The notes under the pieces were generated by a model, which made no database searches, was not told the DNA's origin, and worked only from the letters and a program-made list of their open reading frames with translations. A stretch of DNA of 64,000 bases from Betaproteobacteria bacterium (GTDB lineage Bacteria > Pseudomonadota > Gammaproteobacteria > Burkholderiales > Casimicrobiaceae): contig JADJWJ010000001.1 in the NCBI GenBank assembly GCA_016716425.1, forward strand, positions 124,001-188,000, written 5' to 3'. The position numbers and the translations under genes are program-made. Positions 49,467 to 56,832 of the stretch are shown in pieces. The first letter of the stretch is position 1, and every line of letters begins with the position of its first letter.

Positions 49467-52249
49467 GACCATGCGTCGCCAGCGCCGCGTGCGCCGCCGC
49501 GAGCCGCGCGACCGGCACGCGGAACGGCGAGCAGGAGACGTAGTCGAGGCCGATGCGGTGGCAGAAGTCGATCGACCGCGGGTCGCCGCCGTGCTCGCCG
49601 CAGATGCCGACCTCGAGCGACGGTCGGGTCGCGCGGCCGAGCGCCACGCCGACCCGCATGAGTTGCCCCACCCCGGCCTGGTCGATGGTCGCGAACGGGT
49701 TCTCGGGCAGGATGCGCTTCTGCAGGTACTCCTGCAGGAAGCCGGTTTCGGCGTCGTCACGGGAGATGCCGAACGTCGTCTGCGTGAGGTCGTTGGTGCC
49801 GAACGAGAAGAATTCGGCCTCGCGCGCGATCTCGCCGGCGGTCACTGCCGCGCGCGGCACCTCGATCATCGTGCCGAACTGGTAGCGCACGGCCTGCTTG
49901 CGCTCGCGCATCACGGCCTTCGCTTCCGCCTCCAGGATCGCGCGCTCGAACTTGAGCTCGTTGTTGTGCGCGGTCAGCGGAATCATGATCTTCGGCTTCG
50001 CGCGCACGCCCGCCTTCGCGCACGCGCACGCCGCCTCGATGATCGCGCGCACCTGCATGCGCACCAGCGCCGGCAGGTGGATGCCGAGGCGAACGCCGCG
50101 CAGGCCGAGCATCGGATTCGCCTCGCGCATGCCCTCGACGGCGGCGAGCAGCCGCCGCTTCTGGGCGAGCGTGCCGGCGAGGCCCAGCGGGTCCGCGCCC
50201 GCGGCGAGATCGGCGCCGGCGATGCGCGACCGCGTGTCCATCTCGGTCACGTCGTGCAGCAGGACGTCGTGGCTCGGCAGGAACTCGTGCAGCGGCGGGT
50301 CGATCAGCCGGATCGTCACCGGCAGCGCCGTCCATCGCGCGGAACAGCCCCTCGAAGTCCGCCCGCTGCATCGGCAGGAGCCGCGCGAGGCAGGCGTCGC
50401 GCTCGGCGTCGTCGGCCGCGAGGATCATCTTCTGCACGACCGGCAGGCGGTCGGTCTCGAAGAACATGTGCTCGGTGCGCGTCAGGCCGATGCCCTCGGC
50501 GCCGAAGCGGCGCGCGCGCTGCGCGTCGGCGGGATAGTCGGCGTTGGCCCACACACCCAGCCGGCGGAAGCCGTCGGCCCACGCGAGCAGCGTCAGCAGC
50601 GCCGGATCGTCGAACTCGGGCACGACGGTCGGAAGCAGGCCGGCGAACACCTCGCCGGTGGTGCCGTCGATCGAAACGGGGTCGCCTTCGCGCAGCACGC
50701 GGTCGCCGACGGCGAGCCGCTTCGCCTCCGGATCGATGTCGAGCGCGGTCGCGCCGACGACGGCGGGCTTGCCGAACTGCCGCGCCACCAGCGCCGCGTG
50801 GCTCGTGCGGCCGCCGCGCGACGTCAGGATGCCGCGCGCGGCGAGCATGCCGTGCACGTCGTCCGGCTTGGTCTCCGGCCGCGCCATGATGACGGCCTTC
50901 TTCTCGTCGCGGCTTACGCGCTCGGCCGTGTCGGGGTCGAACACGAGCACTCCCGCGGCCGCGCCGGGCGACACGTTGAGGCCGCTCGCGATGAGGTCGC
51001 CACGCGCCGCCGCCGCCTTGCGCGCCGCCGCCGCGAACTGCGGGTGCAGGAACCAGTCGACGTGCTCCGCCGTCACGCGCTGCACGGCCTCCGCGCGCGT
51101 GATCCGCCGTTCGCCGGCCAGCGCGACGGCGATGCGCACGGCCGCCTGCGCGGTGCGCTTGGCGTCGCGCGTCTGCAGCATCCACAGCTTGCCGCGCTCG
51201 ACGGTGAACTCGACGTCCTGCACGTCGCGGCAGTGGCGCTCCAGCGTGACGCATGCGCGCCGGAGCTCACGCCACACGCGCGGCATCGCCTGGGCGAGAG
51301 TCGCGATGCGCCGCGTCTCCCGCGTCCCGGCGACGACGTCCTCGCCCTGCGCGTTGGGCAGCCAGTCGCCTTCGATCTCGCGCTCGCCGGTCGTGACGTT
51401 GCGCGTGGTCAGCACGCCGGTCGCGGACCCCGGACCGAGGTTGCCGAATACCATCGTCTGGATGTTGACCGCGGTGCCGAGGTCGTGCGCGATGCCGGCC
51501 GCATTGCGGTAGTCGATCGCGCGCTTGCCGTTCCACGACCGGAACACGGCCTCGATGGCGAGCGCGAGCTGCGCGCGCGGGTCCGCCGGAAACGGACGCC
51601 CGGTGCGCGCCTGCACGAGGTCGAGGAACGTGCGGGTGACGGCGACGAAGTCGTCGGCGGCAAGCTCGGCGTCGCTCGCGACGCCGCACGCGCGCCGCGC
51701 CCGGGCGAGTTCCGCCTCGAACGGCTCGTGCGGCAATCCGAGGACGACCGTCGCGAACATCTGCACGAGCCGGCGGTACGCGTCGTAGACGAAGCGGCGG
51801 TCGCCGGTCAGCCTGACGAGCCCTTCGGCCACGTCGTGGTTCATCCCGATGTTGAGCACGGTGTCCATCATGCCGGGCATGGAGAACCGGGCGCCGGAGC
51901 GGCACGATACGAGGAGCGGGCCCGCGGGATCGCCGAAGCGCTTGCCGGTCGCGCGCTCGAGCTGACGCAGCGCCGCGTGCACTTCGTTCCAGAGGCCGGC
52001 GGGTGGCTGCCCGCCTGCGAGGTACGCGTTGCACGCCTCGGTCGTGACGATGAATCCCGGGGGCACCGGCAGCCCGAGCCGCGTCATCTCGGCCAGGTTG
52101 GCACCCTTGCCGCCCAGCAGCGCCTTCATCGATCCGTCGCCCGCGGACAGCAGGTAGACCCACTTGGGTACGCTGCGGCGCGCCGGAGCGCGCGCGCCCG
52201 GATCCTGCGCGGACGCCTGGCGCGCCCGGCTTCTCGTGGTGTGGTACAT
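49339..52249 (-). CDS. ppdK: Pyruvate, phosphate dikinase PpdK, broken by a 1-nt frameshift, with repeat-derived tail
   Basis: Interconverts pyruvate and phosphoenolpyruvate with ATP and phosphate. ATG at 52247-52249. N-terminal nucleotide-binding domain (GGKGANLAEMTRLGLPVPPGF, PGMMDTVLNIGMN), swivelling domain with catalytic His at about 484 in RTSHAALVARQFGKPAVVG, and PEP-binding barrel with FGTNDLTQTTFG and ICGEHGGDP. At about 50326 one extra base after MDG shifts the frame: the first part stays open in the wrong frame, the rest resumes as LPVTIRLIDPPLHEF. After the normal end (VARLAAAHAALA) about 45 residues encoded by the 94-bp repeats follow. Divergent from the CBS gene across FNR-like sites. 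Confidence 0.88.
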
Positions 52250-52362
52250 GACGGCCCTCGACTGGTGATGGTGCGGCGCGGCAGGACGGACCCGCGCAGT
52301 CCGGTGCAGGGAAGCCCCGCGGCCGGGTGCCTCCATTGTGGGCGCGCGTGGCGCGGCGCAGG

Positions 52363-52403
52363 CTGACTCACGTCAAGCTCGCCGCGGATTGACCTTGGTC
52401 AAT
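52363..52403. promoter_or_regulatory. Two FNR/Anr-like binding sites between ppdK and the CBS gene
   Basis: TTGAC-CTTG-GTCAA (52390-52403) is a perfect dyad very close to the FNR/Anr/Dnr consensus TTGAT-N4-ATCAA. CTGAC-TCAC-GTCAA (52363-52376) is a second, imperfect site 27 bp away. Together they suggest oxygen- or nitric-oxide-linked control of the divergent genes. Confidence 0.6.
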
Positions 52404-52546
52404 TTCCGTGGCTGCCGTCGCAGGTAGGGTTCCCGCTTCGAAGGAGTTGGCGCACGCCCGCGGATCCGGGCGGCGCGCCGCAACGCAACAATGGCCGGCC
52501 GCCGCTACACGCGGCGCGCGCGCCGCGAGAAGAGCGAAGGGGAGGC

Positions 52547-52978
52547 ATGTTCGATCAACCGGTCAGGGGGCTGATGCGCAAGCAGAAGCTCCTCAAGGCG
52601 CCGCCGGAGACCTCCGTCGTCAAGGCGGCACGGCTGATGGCGGCAAAGAACGTCGGGGCGGTGATCGTCGTCGCGGGTCCGCGGATCGTCGGCATCTTCA
52701 CCGAGCGCGACCTCGCGTTCCGCGTCGTCGCCAAGGGCCTCGACGTCGCCTCGACACCGCTCTCGGCGGTGATGACGCCGTCGCCGCAGACGATCGCGCC
52801 CGACAAGCCCTTCGGCTCCGCGCTCCTCGTCATGCACGAGTCGGGCTTCCGGCACCTGCCGGTCGTCGAGAAGGGAAAGCTCGTCGGCATCGTGTCGGCG
52901 CGCTTCGCGATGGACCCGGATCTGGAGGAATTCACCGCCGAGGCGGAGCGGCGCGAGTACTTCCGCCAGCGGGCGTGA
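52547..52978 (+). CDS. Two-CBS-domain protein
   Basis: A 143-aa protein made of a CBS pair (about 8-65 and 72-130) with GIFTERDLAFRVVAKG and GIVSARFA, the usual adenosyl-ligand motifs. No catalytic domain attached; such stand-alone pairs sense AMP/ATP or related nucleotides. Starts after GGGGAGGC. It shares the control region containing the FNR-like sites with ppdK, and stand-alone CBS proteins are frequent members of Anr/FNR regulons. Followed by ligA after 35 bp. Confidence 0.85.
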   Translation: MFDQPVRGLMRKQKLLKAPPETSVVKAARLMAAKNVGAVIVVAGPRIVGIFTERDLAFRVVAKGLDVASTPLSAVMTPSPQTIAPDKPFGSALLVMHESGFRHLPVVEKGKLVGIVSARFAMDPDLEEFTAEAERREYFRQRA

Positions 52979-53013
52979 CGCCGCCGGCGCGGGCCGGCAG
53001 CGGGGAGGCAGCG

Positions 53014-53352
53014 ATGCAGCAGACGATACCGGGCACGACGATGTTCGACGGCGCGCAGGCGCAGAAGGGCTATGCGCTGAACAAGATGTGCTACTCGTTC
53101 AACGCCGCGGAGAACCGCGAGGCGTTCGTGCGCGACGAGGACGCCTACTGCGCGAAGTACGGGCTCAACGACGAGCAGCGCGCGGCGATCCGCCACCGCA
53201 ACGTGCTCGAGCTGATCGCGGCGGGCGGCAACATCTACTACCTCGCGAAGTTCGCCGGCATCTTCGGCCTCGACGTGCAGGACGTCGGCGCGCAGCAGAC
53301 GGGCATGACCAAGGATGCGTTCAAGGCGATGCTGGTCGAGGCGGGGCGATAG
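53014..53352 (+). CDS. ligA: Protocatechuate 4,5-dioxygenase alpha subunit-like protein LigA
   Basis: A 112-aa LigA-domain protein (KGYALNKMCYSFNAAENREAF, AIRHRNVLELIAAGGNIYYLAKFAGIFG). Small non-catalytic subunit that covers the active site of LigB-type extradiol dioxygenases. ATG after GGGGAGGCAGCG. 2 bp separate it from ligB. Confidence 0.9.
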   Translation: MQQTIPGTTMFDGAQAQKGYALNKMCYSFNAAENREAFVRDEDAYCAKYGLNDEQRAAIRHRNVLELIAAGGNIYYLAKFAGIFGLDVQDVGAQQTGMTKDAFKAMLVEAGR

Positions 53353-53354
53353 CC

Positions 53355-54197
53355 ATGGCGCGGATCGTCGGCGCCGTCACCACGTCGCACATCCCGGCGA
53401 TCGGCCGCGCGATCGCGAAGAACCTGCAGGACGACCCGTACTGGCAGCCGTTCTTCGGCGGCTTCGCGCGCGTGCACGAGTGGCTCGCGCAGGTGAAGCC
53501 GGACGTCGCGGTGGTCGCCTACAACGACCACGGGCTCAATTTCTTCCTCGACAAGATGCCGACGTTCGCGATCGGCGCGGCGGCGGAATACCGCAACGCG
53601 GACGAAGGGTGGGGCATCCCGACGCTGACGCCGTTCCGCGGCATCCCCGACCTGTCGTGGCACCTGATCGAGTCGCTGGTCGCCGCCGAGTTCGACGTCA
53701 CGACGTGCCAGGAGATGCTGGTCGACCACGGTTTCTCGCTGCCGATGGCGCTGCTGTGGCCGGGTGGCGGCGACTGGCCGGTACGCGTCGTGCCGGTCTC
53801 GGTGAACACGGTCCAGCATCCGCTGCCCACGCCCGCGCGCTGCTGGAAGCTCGGCCGGGCGCTGGGCCGCGCGCTCGCCGCGTACGACGAGGACCTCTCG
53901 GTCGTCGTGATCGGCACGGGCGGGCTGTCGCACCAGCTCGACGGCAAGCGCGCGGGCTTCATCAACAAGGCCTTCGACGAGATGTGCATGGAGCGCATCG
54001 TCGGCGACCCCGAGTCGCTGACCCGCTATACGATTCCGCAGCTCGTCGAGCAGGCAGGCGCGCAGGGGGTCGAGCTCGTCAACTGGATCGTCGCCCGCGG
54101 GATGCTGGAGGGCGAGGTCGCCCGCGTGCACGCGAACTACCACATTCCGATCTCGAACACCGCGGCCGGACTGATGGTGCTCGAGCCGCGCCGGTAG
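53355..54197 (+). CDS. ligB: Class III extradiol dioxygenase beta subunit LigB
   Basis: A 280-aa catalytic subunit. Non-heme iron ligands His12 (TTSHIPAIG) and His59 (YNDHG) are in place, and the Glu ligand is probably in VELVNWIVARG; GTGGLSHQLDG carries the catalytic His. Protocatechuate or gallate cleavage is the known activity of the group. No other 4,5-cleavage pathway gene (ligC, ligI, ligJ, ligK) is near, so the true substrate is open. Confidence 0.9.
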   Translation: MARIVGAVTTSHIPAIGRAIAKNLQDDPYWQPFFGGFARVHEWLAQVKPDVAVVAYNDHGLNFFLDKMPTFAIGAAAEYRNADEGWGIPTLTPFRGIPDLSWHLIESLVAAEFDVTTCQEMLVDHGFSLPMALLWPGGGDWPVRVVPVSVNTVQHPLPTPARCWKLGRALGRALAAYDEDLSVVVIGTGGLSHQLDGKRAGFINKAFDEMCMERIVGDPESLTRYTIPQLVEQAGAQGVELVNWIVARGMLEGEVARVHANYHIPISNTAAGLMVLEPRR

Positions 54198-54209
54198 CTG
54201 CGGTGCGCC

Positions 54210-54378
54210 AGGTCGTTGTTGCCGGGATGCACGATCCCTGGACCGCCGTCGTCCCCGCGGAAGCGGGGACCTAGCGTCGTTTCGCGTACTTGCCAGGCAG
54301 GGCAAAGCCGCTGGGTCCCCGCTTTCGCGGGGACGACGGCTGTGGGCCTGCGCGCGATGCGTGCCAGGCCGCAACAAC
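54210..54378. repeat. REP/MITE-like repeat, copy 5 (full length, inverted)
   Basis: Inner arms at 54246-54274 and 54311-54339. The left flank GTCGTTGTTGCCGGGATGCA is the complement of the right flank of copy 2, and the right flank GCCGCAACAACGCCTTGATG is the complement of the left flank of copy 3, so this copy is in the opposite orientation. Both outer ends are GTTGTTGC/GCAACAAC. Confidence 0.85.
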
Positions 54379-54475
54379 GCCTTGATGGGCTGGCTGGCCG
54401 ACGTCCGGCGCCGCGCGCCGCCGCGCCCCGCTTGGTCTATCATGCGCACGGTCTGATTCCACGCGGGAGTGCCAC

Positions 54476-54859
54476 GTGAACCTCGAGAAGGTCGTCTTCG
54501 GCTTCTTCATCATCTTCGCGTGCACGCTGAACTTCGGCTTCTTCATCGGCGACATCGAGCGGCCGGAGCTGCACCACCCGCTGGAGCTCGGGGCCGCCGT
54601 GGTCGTGAACCTGATCGCGACGGTGCTCAAGTTCGGCGACCGCACGCAGCTCGGCGCGACGCACCTCGCGACCAGCCTCGTCGCGACGTTCCAGCTGGCC
54701 GCGGCGACGCTGGTGTGGGTGTGGCGTCTCTATGTCGCCGAGATGCCGATGGACGCCGAGTGGACCGCCGTGGTCGTCTCGCTGTCCGGCGGCGCGCTGC
54801 TGGCGAACCTCTTCTCGGTCGTCCTGCTGATCGGCGAGACGCTGCGGCAGGGGCGCTGA
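54476..54859 (+). CDS. DUF6394 membrane protein
   Basis: A 127-aa protein with four membrane helices, beginning LEKVVFGFFIIFACTLNFGFFIGDI and containing GAAVVVNLIATVLKFGDRTQLGATHLATSLVA. This DUF6394 family is commonly encoded next to TrkA-domain potassium channels, as here. GTG start after GGGAG. Probably an accessory subunit of the channel; role not shown experimentally. Confidence 0.85.
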   Translation: MNLEKVVFGFFIIFACTLNFGFFIGDIERPELHHPLELGAAVVVNLIATVLKFGDRTQLGATHLATSLVATFQLAAATLVWVWRLYVAEMPMDAEWTAVVVSLSGGALLANLFSVVLLIGETLRQGR

Positions 54860-54901
54860 CCCCGCCGCGCGCGGGGCGCACGCCGCGGGCGTGCCCGGGC
54901 C

Positions 54902-56620
54902 ATGGGCGACATTCTCTTCCTGATCCTGCGGCGGCTGCGCGCGCCGCTGATCACGCTGATCGTCGTGTATGCGATCGCGGTGGGCGGGCTCGCCGTCATC
55001 CCCGGCATCGAGATCGGCGGGCAGCGGCAGCCGATGACCATCTTCCACGCGTTCTACGTGATGAGCTACACGGCGACGACCATCGGCTTCGGCGAGGTGC
55101 CGCACCCGTTCAGCGACGCGCAGCGCCTGTGGGTCACGTTCGCGATCTACCTGTCGGTGATCGGCTGGGCGTACGCGCTGGGTTCGGTGATCGCGCTGAT
55201 CAACGACGCCCCGTTCCGCGCGATGCTCGCGCGCAGCGCGTTCCGCTGGCGCGCCCGCGGCAACGTCGACCCGTTCTACGTCGTCTGTGGCTACGGGCAG
55301 AGCGGGCGCCGCGTCGCGCGCTCGCTCGATCGCCTCGGCAACTGGCTGGTCGTCGTCGACCCCGATGCCGAGCGCATCGCCCGCATCGCCATCGAGGACT
55401 ACGCCACGCCGCCGCTCACGCTGGTCGCCGACGCGCGCCTGGCCGACGTGCTGGAGGACTGCGGCGTGCGCAGCCCGCATTGCATCGGGCTGATCGCGCT
55501 TGCCGCCGAAGACAGCGTCAACCAGGCGATCGCGATCGGCGCGCGCGTGCTCAATCCCGCGATCCCGATCGTCGCATGCGCCCGGTCCGGCGTCGCGCAG
55601 GCCAACCTCGAGTCGTTCGGCGGCGTCACGGTCATCAACCCGTTCGACACGTTCGCGTTCAACGTCGGCGTCGCGTTGCGTGCGCCGGAGGTGCTGCAGG
55701 TCGAGGATTGGCTGACCGGATCCCCGGGGTCGCCGTGCCCGGCGTGCGTGCGCCCGCCGCGGGGACGCTGGGTGCTGGTCGGCTTCGGCCGCTTCGGCCG
55801 CGCCATCGCGAAGGTGCTCGACGCCGAGGGCATCGAGTGGCGGGCGTACGATCCCACGGTGACCGAGGACCGCGAGACGCGCCTGCTCCACGGCGACTAC
55901 ACGGAGGACGTGCTGCACGACGCGGGCATCGAGACCGCGGACGTGCTGGTCGCCGGCGCCGACATCGACGCGGTGAACCTCGGCGCGACGACGCGCGCGC
56001 GCCGGGTCAAGCCCGACATCTTCGTGATCATCCGCCAGAACCAGATGCAGGACCGGGCGCTGGTGGACGCCGCGCGCGCCGACATGCGGTTCGTGCAGTC
56101 GGAGATCATCGTCCACGAGTGCCTGCAGGCGCTGAAGGTCCCGATGCTGCAGCGGTTCATCGGCGTGCTGCGCACGCAAGGCTCGCAGGTCGCGGTGACC
56201 ACGCTCGAGCGCGTGCGGGCCGAGGTCGGACAGGGCTCGCCGCGCGCGTGGATGCTGGAGTGCGACGTGCTGCAACCGGGGATGTTCCACGCGTTCTTCC
56301 AGCGCGCCGGCATGTCCTTCCGGATCGAGCACCTCGCCACCGATCCGACCAATCCGCCGGAACGCATGCGCGTGGCCGCGCTGATGCTCGAGCGCGACGG
56401 CACGCCGACGCTGCTGCCGCCGGACGCGACCGCGCTCAAGCCCGGCGACCGTGTGCTCTTCGTCGGCGACGACGTGGCGCGCCGCCTGCAGCAGCGGTAC
56501 CTGACGGAGCCGGGCACCGTGTCCTGGGTGTGCACGGGCAGCGAGCCGCCGCGCGCCCTCGTGTTCCGCTGGCTGGAGAGGCGCTTCCGGAAGCCGGAGA
56601 GATCGGGTTCGGAACCGTAA
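54902..56620 (+). CDS. Potassium channel protein with two TrkA-N/TrkA-C (RCK) modules
   Basis: A 572-aa channel: two membrane helices (about 15-35 and 75-100) around a pore loop with filter-like TTIGFGE (59-65), then RCK domains at about 115-250 (VVCGYGQSGRRVARSLDRLG) and 285-420 (VLVGFGRFGRAIAKVLDAEG), each followed by a TrkA-C-like part. The filter has Ile-Gly-Phe-Gly, a known variant of the canonical TVGYG in bacterial channels. Ligand-gated K+ flux controlled by nucleotides is the expected role. Located 42 bp after the DUF6394 gene. Confidence 0.88.
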   Translation: MGDILFLILRRLRAPLITLIVVYAIAVGGLAVIPGIEIGGQRQPMTIFHAFYVMSYTATTIGFGEVPHPFSDAQRLWVTFAIYLSVIGWAYALGSVIALINDAPFRAMLARSAFRWRARGNVDPFYVVCGYGQSGRRVARSLDRLGNWLVVVDPDAERIARIAIEDYATPPLTLVADARLADVLEDCGVRSPHCIGLIALAAEDSVNQAIAIGARVLNPAIPIVACARSGVAQANLESFGGVTVINPFDTFAFNVGVALRAPEVLQVEDWLTGSPGSPCPACVRPPRGRWVLVGFGRFGRAIAKVLDAEGIEWRAYDPTVTEDRETRLLHGDYTEDVLHDAGIETADVLVAGADIDAVNLGATTRARRVKPDIFVIIRQNQMQDRALVDAARADMRFVQSEIIVHECLQALKVPMLQRFIGVLRTQGSQVAVTTLERVRAEVGQGSPRAWMLECDVLQPGMFHAFFQRAGMSFRIEHLATDPTNPPERMRVAALMLERDGTPTLLPPDATALKPGDRVLFVGDDVARRLQQRYLTEPGTVSWVCTGSEPPRALVFRWLERRFRKPERSGSEP

Positions 56621-56645
56621 CGCGGAAGTCGGCGGCAGGGAAACC

Positions 56646-56728
56646 GGGGTCGGACTCGCACTTCGGCACGCCGACCGTGGGTGCGGCGTGCGCACGCATG
56701 CGCGCGCCGGGAATGCGCGTCCGACCCC
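56646..56728. repeat. Inverted-repeat element, GTCGGAC family, copy 2
   Basis: Arms GGGGTCGGAC (56646-56655) and GTCCGACCCC (56719-56728), with GGGAATGCGC before the right arm as in copy 1 at 13050-13133. A second GGCACGCCGACC dyad lies inside. It fills most of the gap after the channel gene. Confidence 0.65.
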
Positions 56729-56832
56729 GATCTCCGCGACGACGGTCGAACGACCATGCAGTAGAATCTGCCGCTCGCGCGGCGTGGATGCGTCCGCCGC
56801 CGCATTCCACTCCCGGTTCGCGAAAGCTCCCC

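Noticed and set aside
54469..56832. N-terminal part of a 1624-aa plus-strand frame
   Set aside because: Out-of-frame reading of DUF6394 and channel genes; only the part from 56833 is coding.
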